The notes: generated by a model from the sequence alone, not told the origin. 43,898 nucleotides of DNA from Melioribacter sp. (GCA_003155655.1 PMDS01000013.1:1-43898), one strand, 5' to 3'; shown: positions 8,323 through 17,221, counted from the stretch's first letter. A program made the numbers and translations.

Positions 8323-8682
8323 ATGGTTACCAAAGAAACTATAGACTCTGCATTAACAGCTCATTCTTTATGGAAAAAACGTCTTCAAGAAGCTATTGAT
8401 AAAGGAACATCGGAATTCAAAGTTAGTGTAGTAGATAAAGATGACGGCTGCCAATTTGGGCAATGGCTTTATAGCCTAACTGAAGAAGAAAAAAAGAGCG
8501 GAGATTTTATTAAAGTCAGAGATTTACATGCAGAATTTCATAAAACAGCTGCTAGAATTCTTGAGCTGGCAGTAAGCGGTAATAAAGAAGAAGCTGTGAA
8601 AAAAATGGAATTTGGAGGCGGATATGGTAAAATTACTGGAAAACTTGTTATTGCCTTGAATGAATGGAAAAGTAAATTATAA
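8323..8682 (+). CDS. stand-alone CZB zinc-binding domain protein
   Basis: The 119-aa protein consists almost entirely of a chemoreceptor zinc-binding (CZB) domain. Its 3His-1Cys site is visible as H14 (TAHSLWKKRL), C43 (DGCQFGQWL), H69 and H73 (DLHAEFHK). In the family, zinc on this site moves with oxidants such as HOCl or with free zinc and controls chemoreceptors or diguanylate cyclases. Here there is no fused output domain and no chemotaxis gene nearby, so it may act in trans. The 3' end overlaps the convergent sirtuin gene by 6 nt. Confidence 0.82.
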   Translation: MVTKETIDSALTAHSLWKKRLQEAIDKGTSEFKVSVVDKDDGCQFGQWLYSLTEEEKKSGDFIKVRDLHAEFHKTAARILELAVSGNKEEAVKKMEFGGGYGKITGKLVIALNEWKSKL

Positions 8683-9426
8683 TTGTTGTTCCTTAATTTT
8701 TTTTATCTCTTCCAATAGTTGCGGCAAAATTTCTCCTGACTTCCCAAATATTGAATAATCTGCGCTTCGTGATAGTTCAGTTGGTTCAATATTAATCTCT
8801 ACAACGTATGAACCGTTATGTTTTGCCTGCATAGGAATGTAAGCTGCAGGGAACACTACTGCAGACGTTCCAACAACAAAACAAATATCGCTCCAGGCTG
8901 CCGTTTTTTCACCTCCGCTGTATTGATCTTGCGGCAGCATTTCTCCAAACCATACTACATCAGGGCGGACAAGTCCGCCGCATTTTTTACATTTAGGGGC
9001 TGTATATGTTATTTCTAAATCCGGTGAGTTATAAAATGTATGACAATTAACGCAGAAATTTCTTTCGATGTTACCGTGCAGTTCAAATATCTTTGTAGAG
9101 CCTGCACGCCTGTGAAGGTTATCAATATTTTGAGTTACAACTGTCACATCATAATATTGTTCTAATGCTGCAATTGCATTATGCCCGGGGTTAGGCTGGC
9201 AGTTATGAACAATTTCTCTTCTATGCTGATACCATTCCCACACAAGATCAGGGTTGCGCATAAATGCATCAAAATTTGCAAGCTCTTCAGGCTTCATTTT
9301 ATTCCAGATTCCGTCAACCCCGCGGAAAGTGGATATACCGCTTTCCGCAGAAATTCCGGCTCCGGTAAAAAAGACTATCTTTTTTGCCTTTTGTAATCTT
9401 TCTATAAATTCTTTTTTTAATTGCAA
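8677..9426 (-). CDS. cobB: SIR2-family NAD-dependent protein deacylase
   Basis: This sirtuin removes acyl groups from protein lysines using NAD+. The 249-aa protein shows GAGISAESGI (22-31), TQNIDNLH (98-105), catalytic H117 in FELHG, the zinc cysteines C125/C128/C146/C149, and the NAD-binding VVGTS and EINIEP strands. Y66 and R69 (WYQHRR) match the Tyr-x-x-Arg pair of SIRT5/CobB-type enzymes that accept succinyl or malonyl lysine. The start is TTG directly after the TPR-gene stop, so translation is probably coupled. It is the last gene of the upxY-exoribonuclease-TPR-sirtuin run. Confidence 0.9.
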   Translation of the reverse strand: MQLKKEFIERLQKAKKIVFFTGAGISAESGISTFRGVDGIWNKMKPEELANFDAFMRNPDLVWEWYQHRREIVHNCQPNPGHNAIAALEQYYDVTVVTQNIDNLHRRAGSTKIFELHGNIERNFCVNCHTFYNSPDLEITYTAPKCKKCGGLVRPDVVWFGEMLPQDQYSGGEKTAAWSDICFVVGTSAVVFPAAYIPMQAKHNGSYVVEINIEPTELSRSADYSIFGKSGEILPQLLEEIKKIKEQQL

Positions 9427-10215
9427 TTAATTCTTGTTCTTAATTTCTTCCCATAATTTTTTTGCGTCAACAAGACGGTTATCATCATCCTGATTTTGTT
9501 TCTGGCAATTAAAAGCTTTTGTAAGCATTTCTCTGGCAGTTTTGTAATCATCTTCACGCTCAAGAGAAATTGCGTAATCCACATAGAACATCAAGTATGT
9601 TGGATAGAGTGCAATTGCTTTTTTGTATTCCTCAAGCGCAACTTCATTATCTGCCCAGCCAAGACCAAGCACAGCGCGTGCGGGTTTCCACTTTTCACTT
9701 GTCTTTGCGTGAGTTCTTGCTAAAACATAATGGGCAACACCTTGAAGAAAATTTCCTCCATTATTTAACTGGATTGCTTTTTCAGCATCAGCTCTAACCT
9801 GGTTTACAACCCCTGCAACTGAAAAAATACCTTTGAATAATGCTACCCTGCCGTTGGCAATAGCCCGGCGCAGATAGCCGGCAGAACTATTGGGATCTTT
9901 ATTTACGGCTTTTTCTGCATATTCTAATCCTTTTTGATAAACTACAAGCTGGGCATCTTTTTGGTCACCATTTTCAGTTGGCATTTTTTCAGCTAGCTCT
10001 ACATAAGTTCTTGATAAACGCCAGAGTAATTCAAAATTGGTGGCATCAATTTTTTCAGCTTTTTTGAACACCTCAAGAGCTTTTTCGTTATTAAATTGTT
10101 TGTAATACTTTTCTCCCTCATCAAGAAGAGCATCAATTGATTGGGCGCTCATTCTTATTAATGATGTTAGCATTAGAATGAAAATTAAAAGGAAAAATTT
10201 GTTCGCGTTTTTCAT
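9427..10215 (-). CDS. exported TPR-repeat protein
   Basis: This 262-aa protein has a signal peptide (MKNANKFFLLIFILMLTSL, cut near MSAQ). Helical tetratricopeptide-like repeats follow, for example LLDEGEKYYKQFNNEKALEV, FELLWRLSRTYVELAEK and EVALEEYKKAIALYPT. It is probably periplasmic and serves as a protein-interaction scaffold, but no partner is evident. A GAGGAAA ribosome site precedes the ATG. It abuts the sirtuin gene with no gap and lies 35 nt after the exoribonuclease gene. Confidence 0.8.
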   Translation of the reverse strand: MKNANKFFLLIFILMLTSLIRMSAQSIDALLDEGEKYYKQFNNEKALEVFKKAEKIDATNFELLWRLSRTYVELAEKMPTENGDQKDAQLVVYQKGLEYAEKAVNKDPNSSAGYLRRAIANGRVALFKGIFSVAGVVNQVRADAEKAIQLNNGGNFLQGVAHYVLARTHAKTSEKWKPARAVLGLGWADNEVALEEYKKAIALYPTYLMFYVDYAISLEREDDYKTAREMLTKAFNCQKQNQDDDNRLVDAKKLWEEIKNKN

Positions 10216-10250
10216 GAAAAATTTCCTCGTTTTGTTTGTAAATAAATTAT

Positions 10251-11225
10251 TTATAATTCTTTTTCGTTCTGATTCTTTCCGGGTATATAAAGTGCGGTAT
10301 TGGCAAGAGGTAAAAATCTTGTCCAGCTGCCGCTTTTATTCTTATCTGCTTCTATGGCATATTTATATGCATTGGTTTTTGCACTTAGTTCATCTGCCTG
10401 GTAAAGAACAATTGCTTCCAGGGTTTTAGGTTCAACTGGGGAGGCAAACTCCAACTTTCCTTGATGACTTAGTACAAGGTGAATTAATTGATTTTTTAAT
10501 CCTTCAGGGAAATCTGGAATTAATGAAGCAGTTTTTTCGATTTCAATTGCGCCAATGACTATATGCCCAATAAGCTTTCCTTTGTCGGTATAATCAAAGG
10601 TGGTTGCATAAGCTAGTTCTTCTGTCTTGCCGTAATCATGCAGCAAAGCGCCGGTAATAAGAAGATCGCGGTTAATATCGTTATGGACATTGCACATTAA
10701 ATCGCATATGCGTACAATTTCCAGGGTATGTTCAAGTAAGCCATGTATATAAGCGTGATGCCAGCCTTTACCCGCGGGTGTAAGTGAAAAGTTTTTTAAA
10801 TTTTCTCCGGTAAGAATAACATTGAGCAATTTATTTAAATACGGATTCTTAATAGAAGCAATTGCACCTTTTAATTCCTCAAGCATATCATCAAACGCGC
10901 GGCGGGATATTGGAAGAAAATCTTCCGGACGGATATTCTCATTTTCCTGAGCCAGTCTTATTTTGTCAATCTTTATTTGCGGAGAGCCGTTAAACTCTTC
11001 TATAATTCCGGCAACTTTTACTATGCTTCCTTCTTTTAATTTATTTGTAAATTCATCTACCTTGTCCCACACTTTTGCAGGAAGTGCAGTCGATTTGTCC
11101 CGCAATTCAAGGTCAAGGTAACTTCTTCCGTTCTTTGCGTTTTTTGATTGGCTTTTATTAACTATTAAGAACAATGTAAATTCATCGCCAATGGAATATT
11201 CATTTAATTCTTTTTGGTCTATCAT
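10251..11225 (-). CDS. YhaM-like 3'-5' exoribonuclease (OB-fold plus HD domain)
   Basis: The 324-aa protein has an OB nucleic-acid-binding domain (about 10-95, containing KNGRSYLDLELRDKS) followed by an HD metal-hydrolase domain. In the HD part H166 (GLLEHTLEI), H196-D197 (GALLHDYGKTEE) and a late HLVLSHQGK fit the metal ligands. This layout is that of YhaM/Cbf1 exoribonucleases, which trim RNA (and single-stranded DNA) from the 3' end with Mn2+. Length matches (about 310-330 aa). The position between upxY and the TPR gene suggests an operon. YhaM-type activity is inferred from architecture. Confidence 0.82.
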   Translation of the reverse strand: MIDQKELNEYSIGDEFTLFLIVNKSQSKNAKNGRSYLDLELRDKSTALPAKVWDKVDEFTNKLKEGSIVKVAGIIEEFNGSPQIKIDKIRLAQENENIRPEDFLPISRRAFDDMLEELKGAIASIKNPYLNKLLNVILTGENLKNFSLTPAGKGWHHAYIHGLLEHTLEIVRICDLMCNVHNDINRDLLITGALLHDYGKTEELAYATTFDYTDKGKLIGHIVIGAIEIEKTASLIPDFPEGLKNQLIHLVLSHQGKLEFASPVEPKTLEAIVLYQADELSAKTNAYKYAIEADKNKSGSWTRFLPLANTALYIPGKNQNEKEL

Positions 11226-11285
11226 ATTAATGAGGCTTAGTTAATTAATGCTCAATTTACTAAAAAATAATTTGAAGGCGAAAAA

Positions 11286-11807
11286 TTAGTTGTTAAGTAA
11301 TTTAATAACACTTTCCTTTGGAAGGCGGACCATTACTGAACATTTTATTAAATCAACGGAAACAGCCAGCCATTTATCTTCCTGCTGACCTGTTACAACT
11401 CCAATTACGCCTGTAAATGGACCATCGGCAATTTTTACCTTTGTACCGATCGCAATTTTTTTACTGACAAAGACTTCGGGGGTTGATGTTAATAAACTTT
11501 TTAAGTTTTCCACCTGCCAATCGGGAATTATTGAAGGCTTTCCTTCGAATGAAATGCATCTGACAATGGCGCTTTGTGTAAGCGAGATTAAACGTTCCTT
11601 TTCATTTGCCCGTATAAAAATATAACCGCGAAAGATTGGTTCAGTAACCTTCTTTTTTCTGTCACTCCACTTTTTAATTTGTGTTAATGTTGGCAGGTAG
11701 TGTTCTATTGATAATGCGTTAAGTTGAGCTGCAGCTTTGAATTCCTGACGGGGCTTTGTGTATAAAACAAACCAATGCTTTACATTTGAAAGACTTGAAC
11801 TTACCAT
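11286..11807 (-). CDS. UpxY/NusG-family transcription antiterminator
   Basis: This specialised NusG paralogue has 173 aa. An N-terminal NGN domain (HWFVLYTKPRQEFKAAAQL, then IFRGYIFIRA) is followed by a C-terminal KOW domain (VKIADGPFTGVIGVVTGQ). In Bacteroidota, UpxY proteins ride RNA polymerase to let it read through long surface-polysaccharide operons. No such operon starts next to this one, although a sugar operon lies about 9-18 kb away. The frame is open from a TTG at 11819; the ATG at 11807 (MVSSSLSNV) is preferred. An AT-rich TATAAT lies just upstream, but no matching -35 box is seen. Confidence 0.82.
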   Translation of the reverse strand: MVSSSLSNVKHWFVLYTKPRQEFKAAAQLNALSIEHYLPTLTQIKKWSDRKKKVTEPIFRGYIFIRANEKERLISLTQSAIVRCISFEGKPSIIPDWQVENLKSLLTSTPEVFVSKKIAIGTKVKIADGPFTGVIGVVTGQQEDKWLAVSVDLIKCSVMVRLPKESVIKLLNN

Positions 11808-11899
11808 ATTTTGAGCCAATTATACGCTTGACAAACCAAATGCTGTTTATTTGATAAATTCGTCATGTCCTGTTTTGCCTCCTTTTTGGCAGCAGTGAT

Positions 11900-11930
11900 G
11901 TTATTAAAATGTTAATAACATGTTAATAAC
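11900..11930. repeat. AT-rich palindrome with extra half-site
   Basis: GTTATTAA-AATG-TTAATAAC is a perfect 8-bp inverted repeat around a 4-nt spacer (11900-11919), directly followed by another ATGTTAATAAC. It sits between the restriction gene's 3' end and upxY, about 95 nt upstream of upxY. It could be an operator for a dimeric regulator or an island border; there is no direct evidence for either. Confidence 0.4.
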
Positions 11931-12014
11931 AACCGGTTGAAAATCTGATTCAGTAGCCATATCATGTTTCTTTATTGTCATGTAATCTAGGGTATGCTTT
12001 GAAGGAATTTCTTT

Positions 12015-12797
12015 TTATTGATAGGTTTTATCATATATTTTCAAAAAATCTTTAAGAAGTAGGGCTGAAAATACCGTCGCCGTCCCATGCTCAATCCTTT
12101 TAAATTGATCTGATCCACGTTCAATCCAATGAATACCATCGAGAATAAATATTTTATATGCTTTTCCAGTAGAATTCGTTGCCAACGCCATACCATCATC
12201 GAATGCTCTTCCTTGATTTCCACCTGTAGATGATAGAAATTTAGCTTCACCAACAACATAATTCTTTCCCGACTTAGCGACTAAATCTGGCCTTTTTGAT
12301 ATTCCTATTCCCATTTCAGTATTGCAAAAATTTCTTGCGTCAAGCTCTGTCGCATCAAGTATTATTATTCCTTTTGAAGAGGCTCTAAATTGTTTTATGT
12401 CTGCAAATTTAAATTCTTTTCTTATCCATTCTGTAAATTGATTTCCTCGCCGTGTATTCGCTTCTTTTGGCTGTGTAATTCCTTCGATAACATTGTCAAT
12501 CCCCATTCCATACAATCGATTAGATATTCTTTTTACTGTTTTTGGATTTCGAGCAATCGCAGTTCTATCTCTTCTCAAAAATCCAACATATGAGTCTTTG
12601 TACGGAAACTTTTCTAAATCGAGCAGTTTATTGAGAAATACAATATTGTTCTTCTTTTTAAAAGATCGTTTAATTTCATCCAAGATAGTTTCGTCAACAT
12701 CTCTTTCACCCTCTTCGTGAGGATAAATCTTTTGAAGTTTATCGAGGTAATCTTCAGATGTAACCAAGTTCAAAGTGCGGGAAGACCATTGATTCAT
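12015..12797 (-). CDS. type II restriction endonuclease (PD-(D/E)XK fold)
   Basis: This is the probable cutting half of a type II restriction-modification system, 260 aa. The nuclease core is visible as R169-P170-D171 (SKRPDLVAK) and E184-A-K186 (VVGEAKF), the PD...ExK spacing expected of this fold. It is preceded by a helix with TRRGNQFTEWIRKEF, as in several type II enzymes. The first 43 coding nucleotides overlap the end of the methyltransferase gene, and an AAGGATC site lies before the ATG. Recognition sequence and named subfamily cannot be told from sequence alone. No nonsense or frameshift is seen, so it looks active. Confidence 0.75.
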   Translation of the reverse strand: MNQWSSRTLNLVTSEDYLDKLQKIYPHEEGERDVDETILDEIKRSFKKKNNIVFLNKLLDLEKFPYKDSYVGFLRRDRTAIARNPKTVKRISNRLYGMGIDNVIEGITQPKEANTRRGNQFTEWIRKEFKFADIKQFRASSKGIIILDATELDARNFCNTEMGIGISKRPDLVAKSGKNYVVGEAKFLSSTGGNQGRAFDDGMALATNSTGKAYKIFILDGIHWIERGSDQFKRIEHGTATVFSALLLKDFLKIYDKTYQ

Positions 12798-13818
12798 ATT
12801 GATCCTTTTTTTCTAAGACTTCTGAATATTCAAAATTAGTCAATCTTTTTTTGCAAATAGAAATAGCTTGTTTCGAAGAATCTATTCCTATCCAACTCCG
12901 ATTAAGTTCTTGTGCTGCGAACAAAGTTGAGCCAGAACCACAAAATGCATCAAGTATCAAATCCCCAACATTTGAAGAGGTCGAAACTATCATTTTTAAC
13001 ATGTCTAAATTTTTTTCTGTTGGATATTGCGGACTTTGGGGATCTTTATAAGTCCATATATCTTGTAATTTAATGCCGGCTTTCATCGTATCATCAGCGT
13101 AAATCTTTTTACGTGGATTTCCAGTAGATGACCATTCAATTAAGCCCTGCCGATCCAATTCATCTAAAATTCTTGGATCATATCTCCAATGTCTTCCTTT
13201 CGGAGGCAACATTCCTTTCCAAGACTTTCCAGTAGCGCCACGTTTTGTTTCACCAGGTGCATGAAGAGGTGTTGTTGTATATCTTCGATTATTGCTATCA
13301 ATAGAACGAAATCGTTTATCATTAGTAAATATATTTATTTTTTGACGAGGATCATTCCATATATAATTCTTTGATTTTGAATAAAATAAAATCATGTCTT
13401 TAATATTACCAAAACCTTTACGGGAAAAATTTTTGGGATTGCATTTTATCCGAGTAATATCATTAATGAAATTTTTATAACCAAATATTTTATCCATAAG
13501 AACTTTTACATAATGACCCATCTTGCTATCAATATGTAAATAAATTACCCCATCATTCGCCATTATTTCTCTAATTCGAATCAATCTGCCAGATAAAAAT
13601 CGCAGATAATCCTCTCCAGTGAGTGTATCTTTATATGCAATTTTCCCGCCATTAATGCGACTAATTGTCGAAAATCTCTCTTCTGAAAAAGTAAAATCCT
13701 GTTTTGTGCCATAGGGTGGATCGATATAAACTAATTTTACTTTCCCGTGAATTTCTTTATTTGATTCAAGGGAAATCAGAACATCAAAGTTATCTCCATA
13801 AATCAAGCGATTGCTCAT
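12754..13818 (-). CDS. beta-class DNA adenine/cytosine-N4 methyltransferase
   Basis: This is the modification enzyme of the restriction-modification pair, 354 aa. The catalytic DPPY motif is N-terminal (33-36) and the SAM-binding FCGSG is C-terminal (292-296, in LILDAFCGSGSTLFAAQEL), with the target-recognition region between. That order defines the beta group (N6-adenine or N4-cytosine). DPPY is slightly commoner among N6-adenine enzymes, so an adenine product is likely but not certain. AAAGGAT precedes the ATG. Placing the methylase upstream of and overlapping the nuclease would favour protection first. Confidence 0.88.
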   Translation of the reverse strand: MSNRLIYGDNFDVLISLESNKEIHGKVKLVYIDPPYGTKQDFTFSEERFSTISRINGGKIAYKDTLTGEDYLRFLSGRLIRIREIMANDGVIYLHIDSKMGHYVKVLMDKIFGYKNFINDITRIKCNPKNFSRKGFGNIKDMILFYSKSKNYIWNDPRQKINIFTNDKRFRSIDSNNRRYTTTPLHAPGETKRGATGKSWKGMLPPKGRHWRYDPRILDELDRQGLIEWSSTGNPRKKIYADDTMKAGIKLQDIWTYKDPQSPQYPTEKNLDMLKMIVSTSSNVGDLILDAFCGSGSTLFAAQELNRSWIGIDSSKQAISICKKRLTNFEYSEVLEKKDQYESMVFPHFELGYI

Positions 13819-13822
13819 ATTT

Positions 13823-14212
13823 TTATCCTTTCGGATTTATAAGATTTTTATAACTTAAATTTTCTTCATAATGCACAAACATTATTTCAAAGCATTCTTT
13901 ATCTTCGTCTTCTCTTGAATTATTACGGAATTGAAACTCATTGCAACTGTGACTAAAATATTCTGGGCTGACATAATTAGTAATCCCAAAATTGCCTCGC
14001 TTTAATAGGCTCCAGAAATTTTCAATATTTGTTACATGAATTGAACCGCCTCTAACATATTCTTTTCTGCAATGATTTACAACATCGTGTTTCGAAAATT
14101 CGTCATTCAATCCATTATATGCAGTCTGTTCATCTGTCATAACGGTAGAATAGTTAGAAACATTTTCTCTATTAATTTCATTAAGAGGTTAGCTATCAAC
14201 TTTATCGACAAT
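13823..14212 (-). pseudogene. IS1595/ISXO2-type transposase remnant (C-terminal part)
   Basis: Only the 3' part of a DDE transposase survives. The intact stretch from 14140 begins MTDEQTAYNGL and has VVNHCRKEYVRGG, IHVTNIENFWSLLKRGNFG and EFQFRNNSRE. These are hallmark blocks of the ISXO2-like catalytic domain, including the TDE aspartate and the NIE(N/G)FWS glutamate. In the same frame upstream I read PLNEINRENVSNYSTV and, beyond a TAA (14189-14191), IVDKVDS, then another stop. The N-terminal half and the upstream end are missing. It is inactive and lies directly upstream of the restriction-modification genes. Confidence 0.85.
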
Positions 14213-14275
14213 TCAGGAATGGTGCTTAATTCGCCTTGTCATTCAATCATTTGAAAGATTTAAGCTTGTCATACT

Positions 14276-15760
14276 TTAATAGAGGCACTCTCTTATCATT
14301 TTTACAAGTTGTTCCTGATCAACAGGTTTGGCAATTACTTTATCTACGCCAAGTTTTATATACTTTTTCGTAATCTCGTCATTTAACCTGGCGGATATAA
14401 CAATAATAGGTACTGTTTTATTTGATTCCTTCTTTTGAATTGCTTCAACCAGTTGAATGCCGTTCATTAAGGGCATAGAATGATCTGTTATAATTATGGT
14501 TGGCAAGAGCTCTTTATAATGACCTATTGCATCATAGCCGTTATCAGAAAATTTAACTTCAAAATTAGGGAGTGCATGTTCAATAATTTTTTTATAAAGT
14601 GTTCTAATTCCAGGATCGTCTTCAACAATGAGAACAAGATTTTTTGCTTCAGGTATGGTTATATGAAATTCGCTTCCTTCATCTATTTGAGAATAAAACC
14701 AAATTTGCCCGCCGTGTTTATCAATAATTTCTTTAACAAGAGTAAGACCAAGACCCGTTCCTTTTTCACCAGCTGTTCCAATTAAAACAAATTTTTGATC
14801 TATCTTGAATAATTTGCTTTGGTTTTCTTCCGCTATTCCAATTCCTTCATCTTTTACAACAATTTCTATCATTCCTTCTTTAAATCGGCTCGCAGAAATG
14901 TGAACTTCCTTACCCTCATTTGTAAATTTTATTGCATTGCTTGTCAGGTTTACAATTGCCTGACTTATCAGGCGTTCATCCGCATTAATGTAAAGGTCCG
15001 GAGGAATATCAGTTCTTACGTCAATGTTTTTGCGTACGGCATCCCCTGTAAGCGGTGCAATTGCAGTGGAAACAATTGTTTTTACATTGAGGCGCACCGG
15101 TTCAACTTTGATTCTTCCGGTTTGAAGACGTGACCAATCCAATAGATAGTTAATCATTTGAAGCTGCGTTTTGGATGAATCATAAATGTATTGCAAGTAT
15201 TCATTCTTTTCTTCTAAAGCAATATCAGGTTCATTTAATAGTATTTCGGAAAATCCTAATAGAGTGGTAAATGGTGAACGTAGATCGTGAGAGATTATGG
15301 AGATGAACTTATCTTTTTGTGAATTAAGATCCTTTAAGTTATCCCTCGATTTCTGAAGTTCAAACTCGCTTCTCTTGATTTCAGTAATATTTAATACAAT
15401 ACTTTTTTGTGATAAAATAAATGAGTCGTTTGGCGAACGGTCAATGTTTAAAAATTCCTTAACCCAAACCTGCTCTCCATTTTTCGCATTAAGACGGTAT
15501 GTAAGTTCAAGAACATTTTTATTTTTGTTACTTTCAAATTCCGCTAGACTTTTTTTAACTGAGGCGCAATCCTCCTCACAAATAAGAGAGTAATAACCAT
15601 CTGGGAAATTTTTAATTTCTGTAGGAGAATAACCTGTAGTTTGTTCAACCGAATCTGATATAAAATCTTCTGAAGAATCACTTTTTACAGAAAAGAAATA
15701 ATTGCAGAGCTTGTTGTTAAGTCCTTTTAGAACTTCTAGATTGATGTTGTTATCTGTCAT
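14276..15760 (-). CDS. PAS hybrid histidine kinase with C-terminal receiver
   Basis: This cytosolic signalling protein has 494 aa. Domains in order are a PAS/PAC sensor (about 15-130), a HisKA helix with H158 (SIISHDLRSPF), and a HATPase with N275 (NLTSNAIKF) and GTGLGLTLVKE (334-344). A receiver domain (374-494) follows with acidic pair D381/D382, phosphoacceptor D426 (TDHSMP) and K478 (AKPVD). No membrane helix is seen. It lies 87 nt downstream of the NtrC-type regulator on the same strand and could feed into that pathway; the partner is not proven. Downstream is the transposase remnant. Confidence 0.9.
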   Translation of the reverse strand: MTDNNINLEVLKGLNNKLCNYFFSVKSDSSEDFISDSVEQTTGYSPTEIKNFPDGYYSLICEEDCASVKKSLAEFESNKNKNVLELTYRLNAKNGEQVWVKEFLNIDRSPNDSFILSQKSIVLNITEIKRSEFELQKSRDNLKDLNSQKDKFISIISHDLRSPFTTLLGFSEILLNEPDIALEEKNEYLQYIYDSSKTQLQMINYLLDWSRLQTGRIKVEPVRLNVKTIVSTAIAPLTGDAVRKNIDVRTDIPPDLYINADERLISQAIVNLTSNAIKFTNEGKEVHISASRFKEGMIEIVVKDEGIGIAEENQSKLFKIDQKFVLIGTAGEKGTGLGLTLVKEIIDKHGGQIWFYSQIDEGSEFHITIPEAKNLVLIVEDDPGIRTLYKKIIEHALPNFEVKFSDNGYDAIGHYKELLPTIIITDHSMPLMNGIQLVEAIQKKESNKTVPIIVISARLNDEITKKYIKLGVDKVIAKPVDQEQLVKMIRECLY

Positions 15761-15847
15761 GCCCGTCGCAATTAGGTAAGAACCAAGTCAAATATATAAA
15801 ATTAAACTTTATGATGCATTCACTAATAGAATTCTTCAGGTTTAATT

Positions 15848-17221
15848 TTAGTCTTCATCCCCTTTTAAAGATTTGGTGGGAATGCCAAGTTCATCCATTT
15901 TACGGTAAAGAGAAGACAAGCCTATTTCAAGAGCTTTGGATGCCTCTTCTTTGTTGTAGTCAAATTTTCTAATTGTTTTTAGGATGTGTTCTTTTTCGAA
16001 ATCTTTCATTGCGTCTTTTAGCGGGTTTGGATATCCAGCTGAAAGATTTCCAATGCGCAGGTGTTCGGCTAAGTCGTTTACTGTAATGTATTCGGTGGTG
16101 GCAAAAATTAATGCTCTTTCAATAACATTCTCTAATTCTCTAACACCTCCGCGCCAATCATGCGAGAGTAAAAGCTTCATCGTTTCATTATTAACTCCAA
16201 CTACCCTTTTTCCCATTTCTTTCGAAAATTTTTCTATAAAATAATTTACTAAAAGAGGAATATCATCCTTGCGTTCATTAAGTGTTGGAAGTTTTATTTC
16301 AACAACATTTAGCCGGTAATAAAGATCTTCGCGGAATTCATTACTTTTTGTTCTTTCAAAAAGATCCTGGTTGGTTGCTGCTATAATTCTAACATCCGTA
16401 CTTACAGCTTTTACGCCTCCAACTGGAAGAAATTCCCGGTCTTCTATAGCGCGCAAAAGTTTAACCTGCAGATTTAAAGGTAATTCGCCAATCTCGTCCA
16501 AAAAAAGCGTTCCGCCGTCCGCCACCTTAAACAAACCCTGTTTGTCATCAGAAGCACCGGTAAATGATCCTTTTTTATGTCCAAATAGTTCGCTTTCAAT
16601 TAAATTCTCCGAGATTGCACCGCAGTTTATTGGGAGAAATATTTTATCTTTTCTTAAACTGTTGTGATGAATTGCTTTTGCAACAAGTTCTTTGCCCGTT
16701 CCGCTTTTTCCATATATCAAAACGTTGCTGTTAGTTGGCGCCACTTGTGAAATAACGCTGAATACTTTTTTCATTGAATCGCTTTTGCCTATCAGATTTG
16801 TAAAACCGGTATCAGATGAAATTTTTTGGCGAAGAATTTTATTTTCAGTTGCCAGCTTTTTGTAATCAATTAATCTCTTTACCCGCAGTATTACGTCATC
16901 AAATTCAACTGGCTTTATTAAATAATCATAAGCGCCCTGCCTCAAAGCGTCAATTGCAGTCTTAACAGATGCATATGCAGTCATTATAATAAAAAAAGTT
17001 TCGGGAGAAATTTTTGATGCTGCTTCAAGTAGCTGTATACCGTCAAACTTTGGCATTTTTATGTCTGTAATTACAATATCATATGTTGTTTCTTGAATTT
17101 TTTGAAATGCCTCTTCACCGTCGCCGGCCACTTCAGTTATATATCCTTCTTCTGATAACAAAATTTTAAGTGAATCCCGTATAGGCTTTTCATCATCAAC
17201 TATCAATATTTTTGCAGACAT
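15848..17221 (-). CDS. NtrC-family sigma-54-dependent response regulator
   Basis: This is a transcription activator for sigma-54 RNA polymerase, 457 aa. The receiver domain carries D53 (TDIKMP). The AAA+ domain has Walker A GKSGTGKE (171-178), the sigma-54 contact loop as GSFTGA (218-223; Ala to Ser at the second position, a known variant) and Walker B GGTLFLDEI (236-244). A Fis-type helix-turn-helix (EASKALEIGLSSLYRKMDEL) ends the protein. GGAGAA precedes the ATG. The upstream kinase gene is 19 nt away, making a clear two-component pair. I found no convincing -24/-12 promoter in the window, so targets are unknown. Confidence 0.93.
   Translation of the reverse strand: MSAKILIVDDEKPIRDSLKILLSEEGYITEVAGDGEEAFQKIQETTYDIVITDIKMPKFDGIQLLEAASKISPETFFIIMTAYASVKTAIDALRQGAYDYLIKPVEFDDVILRVKRLIDYKKLATENKILRQKISSDTGFTNLIGKSDSMKKVFSVISQVAPTNSNVLIYGKSGTGKELVAKAIHHNSLRKDKIFLPINCGAISENLIESELFGHKKGSFTGASDDKQGLFKVADGGTLFLDEIGELPLNLQVKLLRAIEDREFLPVGGVKAVSTDVRIIAATNQDLFERTKSNEFREDLYYRLNVVEIKLPTLNERKDDIPLLVNYFIEKFSKEMGKRVVGVNNETMKLLLSHDWRGGVRELENVIERALIFATTEYITVNDLAEHLRIGNLSAGYPNPLKDAMKDFEKEHILKTIRKFDYNKEEASKALEIGLSSLYRKMDELGIPTKSLKGDED

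Noticed and set aside
14480-15133. plus-strand ORFs inside the hybrid kinase
   Set aside because: They are shadows of a well-supported minus-strand kinase and have Cys/Phe/Asn-rich, non-protein-like composition.
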